DNA of 64,000 bases from contig CAMDGD010000001.1 in the NCBI GenBank assembly GCA_945897785.1, positions 42,033 through 106,032 of the forward strand, in the 5' to 3' direction. Shown here piece by piece: positions 45,455 through 54,630 of this stretch. The translations under genes and the position numbers were made by a program. This stretch comes from Paludibacter jiangxiensis (GTDB lineage: Bacteria > Bacteroidota > Bacteroidia > Bacteroidales > Paludibacteraceae). Numbering within the stretch: position 1 is the first letter of the stretch; each line of letters begins with the position of its first letter. The notes under the pieces were generated by a model, which made no database searches, was not told where the DNA came from, and saw only the letters and a program-made list of their open reading frames with translations.

Positions 45455-46432
45455 ATGGAACAAAAAATATTAGCTAAACTAGGATTTCTGTTTGTAGCAG
45501 TATTGCTTGCAATAGGTTGCCAAACTCACAAACATACAAAGGCAGTTCCGTTTTATTGGAAAGACAGCGCTTTATACGGATTTAAAGACTCCACCACCAG
45601 CAAAATACTTTTAATGCCGGCATACGCCCTTGTTGGTCATAAAAGACAAGGTATAACTCCCGTTTCAGTTGCTTCAAAATGGGGGTTTGTAAATCAATAT
45701 GGAAAAGAAATTGTGGCGATGATTTACGACGAGTACATTCCTTTTAGCGAAGGATTATGTGCTGTATCGAAAAACAACGTATGGGGTTATATAAACACTA
45801 AAGGCGATATAGTTATTGATTTTGAATATGAAAATGCAGGTCCTTTTAAAGAAGGACAAGCTACAGTTAAATATAAAGGAAAGTGGGGTTATATTAACAA
45901 AAAGGGCAACATGATAATTCGACCTATGTATGATAATGCTTGGGACTTCTCTAACGGCATTGCCATGATTCTTTTGGGCAAAAAACTTGGTTTTATTGAT
46001 CGTTTTGGGTTTGATGTTATTGCCCCAAAATATGATGAAGTATGGGCTTTTCAAGAAGGATTAGCCAAGGTTGTAAGTAATTTCTCGTATGGTTTTATTG
46101 ATATACACGGAGAAGAAGTTATTCCTTGCAGGTACGACGAAGTAGCTGAGTTTAAAGAAGAAATGGCGCGCATCGACCTAAACTATCAAATTGGCTTTGT
46201 AAATAAAAAAGGCATAGAAGTAGTACCTCCTCAATACGATGACGCCCGAAATTTTTCTGAAGGCATGGCGGCAGTTAGCAATAATGGGAAATGGGGTTTT
46301 GTGGATTTTACCGGTGAGGAGGTAATTCCTGTTATTTACAAATTGGTTAGCGATTTTAGCCAGGGAAAAGCTTGGGTAAAAACCGATGAAGCAACTTTTT
46401 ACATTGACACCAAAGGAGAAAAAGTAAACTAA
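45455..46432 (+). CDS. WG-repeat lipoprotein
   Basis: A 325-residue protein with a lipoprotein signal and lipobox Cys22 (LLAIGCQTHK). About six WG repeats of roughly 43 residues fill the mature part: KWGFVNQYGKEIVAMIYDEY, VWGYINTKGDIVIDFEYENA, KWGYINKKGNMIIRPMYDNA, KLGFIDRFGFDVIAPKYDEV, SYGFIDIHGEEVIPCRYDEV, KWGFVDFTGEEVIPVIYKLV. Each repeat has a G-(F/Y)-(I/V) strand and a YDE-type motif. Function is unknown; surface or periplasmic binding is possible. It overlaps the next WG gene by one base (TAATG). Confidence 0.87.
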   Translation: MEQKILAKLGFLFVAVLLAIGCQTHKHTKAVPFYWKDSALYGFKDSTTSKILLMPAYALVGHKRQGITPVSVASKWGFVNQYGKEIVAMIYDEYIPFSEGLCAVSKNNVWGYINTKGDIVIDFEYENAGPFKEGQATVKYKGKWGYINKKGNMIIRPMYDNAWDFSNGIAMILLGKKLGFIDRFGFDVIAPKYDEVWAFQEGLAKVVSNFSYGFIDIHGEEVIPCRYDEVAEFKEEMARIDLNYQIGFVNKKGIEVVPPQYDDARNFSEGMAAVSNNGKWGFVDFTGEEVIPVIYKLVSDFSQGKAWVKTDEATFYIDTKGEKVN

Positions 46433-46989
46433 TGCATAACAAAAGAAAATACGGAAGCTTAGTCCTTGCTGTTTTATGCTGTTTTTTTGCTGAAGCACAG
46501 ACGCCTATAGCATTTAAAATGGGAAAATTATACGGCTACAAAAACCCCCACACAGGCAAACAGGTGGTAAATGCAAAATTCGATTCCGCATTTCCATTTA
46601 GAGATGGGCTGGCATTGGTAATCCGCAACGACAAGAAAGGCATGATAAACCTCTCAGGAGAGACAATAATACCTGTTCGTTACGATGAGATTGGTGAATT
46701 TAGCGAAGACATTGTATCTGTTTGCTTAGAAAAGCAATACGGTTTTATTTGCAGAAAAGGGAACAAGATAAGTGCGATAAAATACGACAAGGTGTATGAC
46801 TTCAAAGAAGAAATGGCGGCCGTATGCATAAACAACAAATGGGGCTTTATAAACAAACAAGGCAAGTTGATTGTTCCCTTAATTTACGATGAAGTTTCGA
46901 GCTTTATAGGTGGTATGGCGGCCGTAACAATAGCCGAAAACTATTTTGCCATTAATAAAACAGGAGAACGGGTAATTCCAAAATACTAA
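46432..46989 (+). CDS. Exported WG-repeat protein, second of pair
   Basis: A 185-residue protein with a signal peptide (about 1-22, LVLAVLCCFFAEAQ) and three to four WG repeats (KLYGYKNPHTGKQVVNAKFD, QYGFICRKGNKISAIKYDKV, KWGFINKQGKLIVPLIYDEV). No lipobox, so it is likely periplasmic or secreted rather than lipid-anchored. The start overlaps the previous stop, so the two are translationally coupled and may work together. It is 11 bp before coaD. Confidence 0.85.
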   Translation: MHNKRKYGSLVLAVLCCFFAEAQTPIAFKMGKLYGYKNPHTGKQVVNAKFDSAFPFRDGLALVIRNDKKGMINLSGETIIPVRYDEIGEFSEDIVSVCLEKQYGFICRKGNKISAIKYDKVYDFKEEMAAVCINNKWGFINKQGKLIVPLIYDEVSSFIGGMAAVTIAENYFAINKTGERVIPKY

Positions 46990-47000
46990 ATACAAACTAT

Positions 47001-47453
47001 ATGAAAAGAGCCATATTTCCAGGGTCGTTCGATCCTTTTACAATAGGTCATTACGACATCGTTTTACGAGGATTAACCCTATTCGACGAAATAATTATTG
47101 GTGTAGGTGTAAACCCATCAAAAAAATCACTCTTCCCTGTCGAAAAACGACTATCAATAATTGAACAAGCTTTTGCCAATGAGCCAAGGGTAAAAGCAAT
47201 GCAATACAATTCGTTAACCATTGATTTTGCACAAGCCGAAGAGGCTTCGTATATATTACGAGGCATTCGAACCGTTGGCGATTTTGAATACGAAAGAACC
47301 ACTGCCGATAATAACCAAAAGCTATCGGGCATCGAAACCGTTGTTTTATTTACCGACACCAAATACGCCTCCATATCTTCAACAATAGTACGAGATTTGA
47401 TCACTTATGAAAAAGACATCTCCAGGTTTTTACCTCCTAATGTTAGCTTATAA
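47001..47453 (+). CDS. coaD: Pantetheine-phosphate adenylyltransferase (PPAT)
   Basis: Catalyses the fourth step of coenzyme A synthesis, 4'-phosphopantetheine plus ATP to dephospho-CoA. The 150-residue protein shows the nucleotidyltransferase motif FPGSFDPFTIGHYDIVLR (about residues 6-23; GHYD in place of HxGH), YILRGIRTVGDFEYE and the ISSTIVRDL region (ISSS equivalent). Length is normal. It sits downstream of the WG genes and 6 bp before the DnaJ-domain gene. Confidence 0.95.
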   Translation: MKRAIFPGSFDPFTIGHYDIVLRGLTLFDEIIIGVGVNPSKKSLFPVEKRLSIIEQAFANEPRVKAMQYNSLTIDFAQAEEASYILRGIRTVGDFEYERTTADNNQKLSGIETVVLFTDTKYASISSTIVRDLITYEKDISRFLPPNVSL

Positions 47454-47459
47454 TTTCCC

Positions 47460-48461
47460 TTGCGAGAATATTTCGACATATTAGGCATTCCTGTTACGGC
47501 AAACGAGAACGAGATAAAAAAAGCGTTCAAAGAAAAAGCCAAAGCATTACATCCCGACAGAAACAAGTCGCCCAAGGCACACGAAGAATTTCTGAGCCTT
47601 TACGAGGCATTTAAGCGGGCTATAGAATCTACCAAACAAACAAGGGAAGCAGTCACAAATACAAGAGCACAATCAGCAACAGCAAATCGGAAGCAAAAGG
47701 AAAAGTACGACGAACAAGCCGAACGGTATGCGAAGATGCAATACGAAGCTTGGATAAACTCACAAGAATATAAAAATCTAGTAAAAATAACTACGATAGG
47801 CGATTCCTGTACTGTTACTATCGTTTACGGCATTTGCCTTATTCTTCCAGTTTTTCAGGGAGGTATAACTAGTGGGGTTATTGGAGGTATTATTGGTTTA
47901 GCAATAGGCATTACGATAATTCTTGTATTAAAAAGGATACCCGTTTTACAAGACAAATTTCAACCAATAAATTCCATAAAAGCCTTATTTAGTCTAACTA
48001 AATATTCAGGAATACTCGTTTTTTTACTATTTGCCCTTAATTTGTATGTTTTCTTCACCATTGGCCTATCAACAGTTATCTGGATAAGCATTTTACTTGG
48101 TGCTTATATAGCTAGTTACTTATTCGTTAATTACACCGTAAAACAAAAAAACAGCAACACAAACTTATTTAAACGACTGGCTTATTCTGGCGGGTTGGTA
48201 AGCCTCATCTTGTGCATCAATTATTACAGCTCAAGCAACCCTTACGAAGAAACATATTCATATATAATGACAAAACAAGATGACTCTTTAATTGAATTCC
48301 AGCACCAAGCCCTTAAAGATTATGTAGGAATTCGATTATTTAACTCCATTTACTTTAAAAACGACACCCCCAATGCCGTTACATATCATTTTGAAAAAGG
48401 AGGATTAGGCATTCCTGTTGTAAAGAAATACAAGTTTATAAAGATTTCTTCATCAGAATAA
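47460..48461 (+). CDS. Membrane-bound DnaJ-domain protein
   Basis: The 333-residue frame begins with a TTG codon 6 bp after coaD, since no ATG is available before the J domain. Residues 1-60 are a J domain with the HPD signature (ALHPDRNKSPKAHEEFLSLY, about 34-53) for stimulating DnaK. A charged linker is followed by four or more membrane helices (about 125-160, 175-205 and 222-250) and a soluble C-terminal tail. The partner is unknown. A membrane-tethered J protein that recruits DnaK is an inference. Confidence 0.82.
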   Translation: MREYFDILGIPVTANENEIKKAFKEKAKALHPDRNKSPKAHEEFLSLYEAFKRAIESTKQTREAVTNTRAQSATANRKQKEKYDEQAERYAKMQYEAWINSQEYKNLVKITTIGDSCTVTIVYGICLILPVFQGGITSGVIGGIIGLAIGITIILVLKRIPVLQDKFQPINSIKALFSLTKYSGILVFLLFALNLYVFFTIGLSTVIWISILLGAYIASYLFVNYTVKQKNSNTNLFKRLAYSGGLVSLILCINYYSSSNPYEETYSYIMTKQDDSLIEFQHQALKDYVGIRLFNSIYFKNDTPNAVTYHFEKGGLGIPVVKKYKFIKISSSE

Positions 48462-48658
48462 AAGATGTTGACAATTGTTTAATTGGGAATTAAACGCAAC
48501 CCCAGTCATTTATCTTTACTCTTTGTTCTTTTGTCTATATTATTGGTTCTTGACTCTAAAAACAACCCCATTTTTCATCTTCCTGAAATAATAATATACT
48601 CTTTTTAGTCCCTTTTTACAAAGGAAAACACTACTTTTGGTTTTTAAACAAGGGGAGC

Positions 48659-48685
48659 TTGTTTCACATATTTTTTATATATTTG
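48659..48685 (+). promoter_or_regulatory. Candidate promoter of the polysaccharide operon
   Basis: TTG (48659-48661), 16 bp, TATATTTG (48678-48685). The -7 box is an exact TAnnTTTG; the spacing is shorter than the 19 bp seen at the window's best promoters. Confidence 0.5.
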
Positions 48686-48860
48686 CATGGGATTATTAAC
48701 AAACGCAAATAACTATTTAACACTTTCATTTTCAATTTACAACAAAAAATAAAACAGCAAGCATCTACTTGATGTTTTTTATACTTACACAGTATTTTTA
48801 TACATAAAACGACTGAATAATAATACATCTACAATACACGCATTATTATTGGTTAGTTTC

Positions 48861-48875
48861 TCCGACTAAGTCGGA
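48861..48875. repeat. Short palindrome in the ugd leader
   Basis: TCCGAC and GTCGGA pair over 6 bp with a 3-nt TAA loop. It resembles in shape the REP heads at 45123-45260 but has a different sequence. Confidence 0.6.
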
Positions 48876-48900
48876 CAGAAAAATAATTAATTATTAGCAG

Positions 48901-50229
48901 ATGAAAATTGCCATTGTAGGAACCGGTTATGTAGGCTTAGTATCAGGCACTTGTTTTGCCGAAATGGGCGTTAATGTAACTTGTGTCGATATCGACAAAC
49001 AAAAAATCGAAAACCTTAAAAAAGGCATAATTCCAATATACGAGCCTGGATTGGAAGATATGGTATTACGCAACCAACAAGCAGGAAGATTGCATTTTGT
49101 TACCCAACTTACCGATTGCCTTAACGAGGTAGATATGATATTTAGCGCGGTAGGCACTCCACCCGACGAAGACGGCAGCGCCGACCTTCAATATGTTTTG
49201 GAAGTGGCACGTACTATAGGCAAACACATGTCCAAGCACCAACTGATTGTAACCAAAAGCACGGTTCCGGTTGGCACAGCTAAGTTGGTAAAAAATGCAG
49301 TACAAGAAGAATTGGATAAACGCGGTGTTAGTCTAGAATTTGATGTAGCCTCAAATCCCGAATTTTTAAAAGAAGGAGCTGCCATCAAAGATTTTATGAG
49401 TCCGGACCGTGTAGTAGTAGGTGTTGAAACCGAACGCGCCAAAGAACTGTTATCCAAGCTATATCGCCCGTTTTTACTAAATAACTTCCGCGTTATCTTT
49501 ATGGACATCCCCTCAGCCGAAATGACCAAATACGCTGCTAATGCGATGCTGGCAACCCGCATCAGCTTTATGAATGATGTAGCCAACCTTTGCGAAATAG
49601 TAGGTGCCGATGTAAATATGGTGCGCAAAGGCATTGGCAGTGACTCGCGCATAGGCACAAAGTTTTTATATCCGGGCTGTGGTTACGGAGGCTCCTGTTT
49701 TCCGAAAGATGTAAAAGCCTTGATAAAAACAGCAAAAAAATATGGGTACGACATGCAAGTTTTACGCGCCGTAGAAGCCGTTAACGACAAACAAAAAGGC
49801 CTGCTTTTCGAGAAACTAACCAACTATTACAACAATAATTTAACAGGCAAAACTATTGGCATTTGGGGCTTATCGTTTAAACCCGAAACAGATGATATAC
49901 GCGAAGCACCGGCATTGGTATTAATTGACAAACTAACCAAAGTCGGGTGTAAAGTACGGGTGTTTGACCCCATATCTATAGAAGAAACAAAAAAGCGACT
50001 GGCAAATACCGAAACCATCAAGCAAATACACTTTGCCTCCGATATGTACGACGCCACAGTAGATGCTGATGCCTTAATGGTAGTTACAGAATGGAAAGAA
50101 TTTCGTTTGCCAAGCTGGGAAGTCATCAAAAAATCAATGCAAAAAGCCCTGGTATTTGACGGACGAAACATATACGACAGTAACGACATGAAAGCTTCGG
50201 GCATTGAGTATTATTGTGTTGGAAAGTAA
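48901..50229 (+). CDS. ugd: UDP-glucose 6-dehydrogenase
   Basis: Oxidises UDP-glucose to UDP-glucuronic acid, a capsule and exopolysaccharide building block. The 442-residue protein begins with the NAD-binding MKIAIVGTGYVGLVSGTCFA and has the catalytic Cys in YPGCGYGGSCFPKDVKAL (about residues 258-275), plus the substrate-binding SNPEFLKEGAAIKDF and GLSFKPETDDIREAP. The protein is full-length. It opens the polysaccharide locus after a 439-bp gap; the next gene is 120 bp away. Confidence 0.96.
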   Translation: MKIAIVGTGYVGLVSGTCFAEMGVNVTCVDIDKQKIENLKKGIIPIYEPGLEDMVLRNQQAGRLHFVTQLTDCLNEVDMIFSAVGTPPDEDGSADLQYVLEVARTIGKHMSKHQLIVTKSTVPVGTAKLVKNAVQEELDKRGVSLEFDVASNPEFLKEGAAIKDFMSPDRVVVGVETERAKELLSKLYRPFLLNNFRVIFMDIPSAEMTKYAANAMLATRISFMNDVANLCEIVGADVNMVRKGIGSDSRIGTKFLYPGCGYGGSCFPKDVKALIKTAKKYGYDMQVLRAVEAVNDKQKGLLFEKLTNYYNNNLTGKTIGIWGLSFKPETDDIREAPALVLIDKLTKVGCKVRVFDPISIEETKKRLANTETIKQIHFASDMYDATVDADALMVVTEWKEFRLPSWEVIKKSMQKALVFDGRNIYDSNDMKASGIEYYCVGK

Positions 50230-50349
50230 AAATACAATCGCAATTTTAAAGAATATTCATAGCGTATATGTTTATCTGATCAATTAATGTGTGATTTATT
50301 TATGTGAACCAGACAACTAAAAGCCTTTATTAAAAAACACTCGACCATA

Positions 50350-51879
50350 ATGCCCTCCGAAAACAATAAACGCATAGCAAAGAACACACTGATGTTATAC
50401 TTCAGAATGATAATCATGATGGGTGTATCTCTCTATACTGTAAGGATTGTATTAGATACTCTTGGTGTTGTTGATTATGGGATTTACAATGTTGTAGGTG
50501 GAATTGTCACTATGTTTTCCTTCCTAAGCAATAGCATGGCTGTAGCTTCACAGCGTTTTTTTTCATTTGAATTGGGCAAAAAAGATTACAATCAACTAAA
50601 AAAAACTTTTAGCATAACAATTTCAATTTACATCATGCTATCTTTTGTTATTTTACTCTTGGCAGAAACAGTAGGATTATGGTTCTTGAATACACAAATG
50701 ACGATTCCCGAAAATCGTATAGAAGCGGCCAACTGGATTTATCAATTTTCAATTCTCTCTTTTATGATGACCTTATTTACAATACCTTATAATGCCGCTA
50801 TTATAGCTCACGAAAGGATGAATGTATATGCCTGGGTTAGTATTATTGAAGTCATTTTAAAATTACTAATTGTTTATTTGTTATTAGCGTTTACCTATGA
50901 TAAATTAAAATTATATGGAGTTTTAATATTTGGAGTTACATCCATAATTACTTTAATTTTTAGAACATACTGCAAAAAAAGATTTAAAGAATGTCGGTTC
51001 TCATTTTTCTGGAATAAAAGCCTATTTAAAGAAATTCTTAGTTATTCTGGATGGAATTTATTTGGTGCATTAGCAAGCATATTTAATAATCAGGGCGTTA
51101 ATATTGTTTTAAATATGTTTTTTGGGCCTATAGTTAATGCTGCTCAAGCTATTGCCTACCAAGTAAACGGAGCTCTAGTTCAGTTTGTACAAAACTTTAT
51201 GACGGCAGCACGTCCACAAATAATAAAATATTATGCTTCTGGTGAAAAAGAGAAGATGGTTAATCTGGTTTTTCAAAGTTCAAAATTTTCTTTTTTGTTA
51301 CTTTTCATTTTGACAATGCCCCTATTATTAGAAGCCAATTATATACTTGATATATGGTTGACACACACACCCGAATATGTTGTCTTATTTATCCGATTTA
51401 TAATTATTGCAGCTCTTATTGATTCTTTATCTCATTCATTAATGACTTCGGCCCAAGCTACGGGAAAGATTAAGAAATACACGTCTATCATAGGAGGAGT
51501 AATGATTTTAAATCTTCCAGTTTCTTATCTTTTTTTAAAATTAGGCTATCCGCCACAAACAGTATTCATACTGGCTATAGTTAACTCAGTTATATGTTTA
51601 TCTTTACGTTTGTTATTGTTAATAAAAATGATTCAGTTTCCTGTTAAAAGGTATCTTCATAAGGTAGTTCTTCCATTGTTAATGGTTACGAGCATCGCAT
51701 ATATTTTACCATTTCTACTTACTATTGAATTAAAAGAAGGTCTCAGCCGATTTCTAATTGTTGGTTTTACAGGATTAATTAGTTCTTTGATTTGCATTTA
51801 TACTCTTTCCCTCAATAAAAATGAAAAAAGCTATATTGTTCCATTGTTATCAAAATTTACAAAAAAAATAATAAAATGA
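50350..51879 (+). CDS. Wzx-like polysaccharide flippase
   Basis: A 509-residue integral membrane protein of the MATE/polysaccharide-transporter superfamily, expected to move lipid-linked repeat units across the inner membrane. About 12-14 hydrophobic helices are visible, for example [20 protein letters not shown] near the N-terminus, [20 protein letters not shown] in the middle and [19 protein letters not shown]. Motif [19 protein letters not shown] is typical of Bacteroidota flippases. It overlaps the acyltransferase gene by 4 bp (ATGA). Confidence 0.88.
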   Translation: MPSENNKRIAKNTLMLYFRMIIMMGVSLYTVRIVLDTLGVVDYGIYNVVGGIVTMFSFLSNSMAVASQRFFSFELGKKDYNQLKKTFSITISIYIMLSFVILLLAETVGLWFLNTQMTIPENRIEAANWIYQFSILSFMMTLFTIPYNAAIIAHERMNVYAWVSIIEVILKLLIVYLLLAFTYDKLKLYGVLIFGVTSIITLIFRTYCKKRFKECRFSFFWNKSLFKEILSYSGWNLFGALASIFNNQGVNIVLNMFFGPIVNAAQAIAYQVNGALVQFVQNFMTAARPQIIKYYASGEKEKMVNLVFQSSKFSFLLLFILTMPLLLEANYILDIWLTHTPEYVVLFIRFIIIAALIDSLSHSLMTSAQATGKIKKYTSIIGGVMILNLPVSYLFLKLGYPPQTVFILAIVNSVICLSLRLLLLIKMIQFPVKRYLHKVVLPLLMVTSIAYILPFLLTIELKEGLSRFLIVGFTGLISSLICIYTLSLNKNEKSYIVPLLSKFTKKIIK

Positions 51880-52436
51880 GTTATATTAACCGTGTGAAAA
51901 AATACATCTATACTTGGATTTATTCTGTTAAATGGTTTTATATTAATTCAATCATTTCTCACTTCCCTTCTAGAGGGATAAGATTATTCTTATTAAGATT
52001 ATTGGGAGCCAAAATTGGTAAGATAGCTTTTTTTAGTGGATTTGAAATACGCAATCCCAAAGACCTTACAATTGAAGATGGCTGTTCACTAGGTCCTCGT
52101 ATTAGATTAGATGCAAGAAAGGGTTTAATTATCAAACATCATACGACAATAGCTGCTGAAGTGATGATATGGACTCTGCATCATGATTATAATGATGACA
52201 ATTTTACGGCAATAGGATCGCCTGTAATTATTGAAGATCATGCATGGATATGTTCTAGAGCCATCATTCTTCCTGGAGTAACAATAGGCAAATGCGCTGT
52301 TGTTGCTTCCGGTTCTGTTGTAACACAGGATGTTCCCGAATATGCTATAGTTGGTGGTATTCCTGCAAAAATAATTGGAGAAAGAGAAAGGAAAGAATAC
52401 AAATACAACCCCTATAGTAAACTACATATCATTTAA
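51876..52436 (+). CDS. Hexapeptide-repeat acyltransferase (WbbJ/WcaF-like)
   Basis: A 186-residue left-handed beta-helix acyltransferase. After a hydrophobic N-terminal segment it has hexapeptide repeats ([40 protein letters not shown]), the catalytic His segment [12 protein letters not shown] (about 105-116) and a C-terminal [20 protein letters not shown], the signature of the acetyltransferase family. It probably O-acetylates a sugar of the polymer. It overlaps the flippase by 4 bp and the nitroreductase starts 4 bp later. Confidence 0.87.
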   Translation: MSYINRVKKYIYTWIYSVKWFYINSIISHFPSRGIRLFLLRLLGAKIGKIAFFSGFEIRNPKDLTIEDGCSLGPRIRLDARKGLIIKHHTTIAAEVMIWTLHHDYNDDNFTAIGSPVIIEDHAWICSRAIILPGVTIGKCAVVASGSVVTQDVPEYAIVGGIPAKIIGERERKEYKYNPYSKLHII

Positions 52437-52440
52437 GAGT

Positions 52441-53319
52441 ATGGTTTCAAAAATAAAATATATTTATAGAATAATAGCTGTTTTACTACAAGATATTAAA
52501 TACACCCTTTCTTTTTTAAAAAAATACGATGAGGATCAAGAAGTTATTTTCAGTAAACTAAGAACATGTGTTCATGCTTTGGATAAAGGAGTTAATTTAC
52601 AACCCTTTGAGAAAGGACATAGTAAAGAAGTATATAAAAAAAGTCTTTTACTGAGAGCTAAAATTACTAACGAAAAAATTCATTCAGATAAATCTTTCCA
52701 TTGGGCATGCTCTGTAATTGAAGAGTATGAAAATAAACAAATTGGAGATATAAACAATATAAATAAAAATACTCAAGACTATCAATTTAACAAAACTGAA
52801 AAAGACCTATTTTATAGTATTATCAAGAAAAGAACTTCTTGTCGAAATTATACTGACAAAAAAATTTCTGATAATATTTGGAATGAAATCATAGGAATTG
52901 CAGCTGAGGCTCCATCTGGTTGTTGTAGACAATCAAGCCGTTATTATATCGAAAACAATCCATTGGTAATTAAAGAACTAATCAAAAATATTGCCGGAGC
53001 GTCAGGATTTAGTTCAAAAATTCCTTATCTTATTTGTGTAACGTCAGATATCAGGTCTTATGAAATTAGAGACAGACACTTACCAATTATTGACACCTCC
53101 TTAAATATAGAAAATTTCATATTGGCATGTGCTGCTAATAATATAGCTACTACAGCTTTGAATTGGCAACATGCTACCTTTAAACAAGAAAAAAAAGCAA
53201 GGAAATATCTCAATATACCAAAATATGAGAAAATAATTCTTTTCATTGCAGCAGGTTATCCAAAAATTATTCCTTCAAAACCAAAACGAATCGATTTAAA
53301 ATGGATAAGAAAAAAATAA
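52441..53319 (+). CDS. Nitroreductase-like flavoprotein with N-terminal extension
   Basis: I start it at the ATG at 52441 (MVSKIKYIYRIIAVLLQDIK), 292 residues; an earlier ATG inside the acyltransferase gene is less likely. An N-terminal helical part of about 130 residues precedes the nitroreductase fold: RTSCRNYTDKKIS (FMN-binding Arg region), EAPSGCCRQSSRYYIEN, a middle NIENFILACAANNIATTALN and YEKIILFIAAGYPK. Such proteins occur in capsule loci next to pyruvyltransferase and FrhB-like genes. The substrate is unknown; a sugar-modifying redox step is inferred from position only. Confidence 0.8.
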   Translation: MVSKIKYIYRIIAVLLQDIKYTLSFLKKYDEDQEVIFSKLRTCVHALDKGVNLQPFEKGHSKEVYKKSLLLRAKITNEKIHSDKSFHWACSVIEEYENKQIGDINNINKNTQDYQFNKTEKDLFYSIIKKRTSCRNYTDKKISDNIWNEIIGIAAEAPSGCCRQSSRYYIENNPLVIKELIKNIAGASGFSSKIPYLICVTSDIRSYEIRDRHLPIIDTSLNIENFILACAANNIATTALNWQHATFKQEKKARKYLNIPKYEKIILFIAAGYPKIIPSKPKRIDLKWIRKK

Positions 53320-53364
53320 AATGATATTTAATTGAACTGTTTTATCATTTTTAAAACTACCTAT

Positions 53365-54630
53365 ATGTCTTCTTCCAATATTCTCATATCAAACGCACTC
53401 CTTTATACACTAACTTTATTTTTATATTTTATTAAAAATAAATCACTTAATGTAGGAGTGGTTTTGTTATCGCTATATACCATTGCAGCATGGGCATCAG
53501 TTTTATTAGAAAATCATGAACTTTTTATATTTTCCATTCACTATTCTAAAATAACAATTGAACCATTTGTATACCTATATATAGCATTAATGTTATTCAT
53601 ATTGCCTCTTCTGAGATTTAAAAGCAATGAAATCACACACATAACACCTCCTTCTGAAACAAAACTATCTTTACTTATTAAAGTTTTAATCATAATAAAT
53701 ATTTTTTGTATTATTATTCAAATACCAACTATCCAAGATATGGGTGTTGAAATCAATTGGGAAGAACTAAAAGGGACCCATTATGAAAGTGAAATCAGAT
53801 TTTGGTTCTATAAATATTCAATTTTAAGTCATATTAATTTATTGGGAACAGCATTCTTACCAATTTCGATGGCGTTGTCTTTTTATGCCTATTTTTTATT
53901 GGATCGCAACAAATTATATACTGTCTTTTTTTATTCTACATTATTACTGGAAATCCTTGTAACCATAGTTAATGGAAATAGAGGAAATATAATTATTGAT
54001 ATCGTATTTATGTTTTGTATGTATTTACTTTTTAAGAAATTTATTTCTGAAAAAAAAATAAAAAAATTAAGGTATTTATTAATCATTACTTCTCTACCTT
54101 TGATTTTATTTTTTATTACTATAACACAATCTAGGTTTGGCTCTGAGATGGTTTCTTACTATAATATCAAATATGCCGGAGAAAGTTTCATAAATTTTAA
54201 TGGGTTAATGTATGATAATTTGCAAGGGACTACAAACGGTCGAGCATATTTTACCTTGTTTAACAGAGTATTTAATCCAGAATCCATTGATTTTGAAACA
54301 GGAATACAAAAATGGGATTTTATTGAAAAAGAGACCAATGTCCGTGGACAATACTTTTATACCTTAATAGGAGCTTTATGCTTTGAGTTCGGGAAAGTCG
54401 GCACCGTTTTTATAGCTATAAGTTTTTTAATTATAGCTAGTATGATATTAAATAGAAATAAATCCATCACAATTCCTCAAGTCCTATTTTTTGCCACAAG
54501 TGTTTATTTAATAATTAACGGTGTATTCTTTTTTAAACTTCAGGGAACTACCGGCAACTTAACAATACTCTTACTGATTGTATTAATGATTTATTTTAGT
54601 AAAAGTGAAAAAGCCATAAAAAAAATATGA
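53365..54630 (+). CDS. Wzy-like O-antigen/capsule polymerase
   Basis: An integral membrane protein of about 421 residues from the ATG at 53365 (MSSSNILISNALLYTLTLFL); a TTG 33 bp earlier is possible. Ten or more hydrophobic segments and a large periplasmic loop (about 225-330, ESFINFNGLMYDNLQGTTNG) are typical of polymerases, which show little sequence conservation. The assignment rests on topology and location between sugar genes. It overlaps the next gene by 4 bp. Confidence 0.72.
   Translation: MSSSNILISNALLYTLTLFLYFIKNKSLNVGVVLLSLYTIAAWASVLLENHELFIFSIHYSKITIEPFVYLYIALMLFILPLLRFKSNEITHITPPSETKLSLLIKVLIIINIFCIIIQIPTIQDMGVEINWEELKGTHYESEIRFWFYKYSILSHINLLGTAFLPISMALSFYAYFLLDRNKLYTVFFYSTLLLEILVTIVNGNRGNIIIDIVFMFCMYLLFKKFISEKKIKKLRYLLIITSLPLILFFITITQSRFGSEMVSYYNIKYAGESFINFNGLMYDNLQGTTNGRAYFTLFNRVFNPESIDFETGIQKWDFIEKETNVRGQYFYTLIGALCFEFGKVGTVFIAISFLIIASMILNRNKSITIPQVLFFATSVYLIINGVFFFKLQGTTGNLTILLLIVLMIYFSKSEKAIKKI

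Larger units (their letters stand above)
48462..48900 (+). other. Non-coding region ahead of the polysaccharide operon
   Basis: A 439-bp gap with no coding frame. It holds a candidate promoter (48659-48685) giving an untranslated leader of about 210 nt before ugd, and a small palindrome TCCGAC-TAA-GTCGGA (48861-48875) about 25 bp before the start. I see no UpxY-type antiterminator gene, no invertible-promoter inverted repeats and no riboswitch. Confidence 0.55.
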
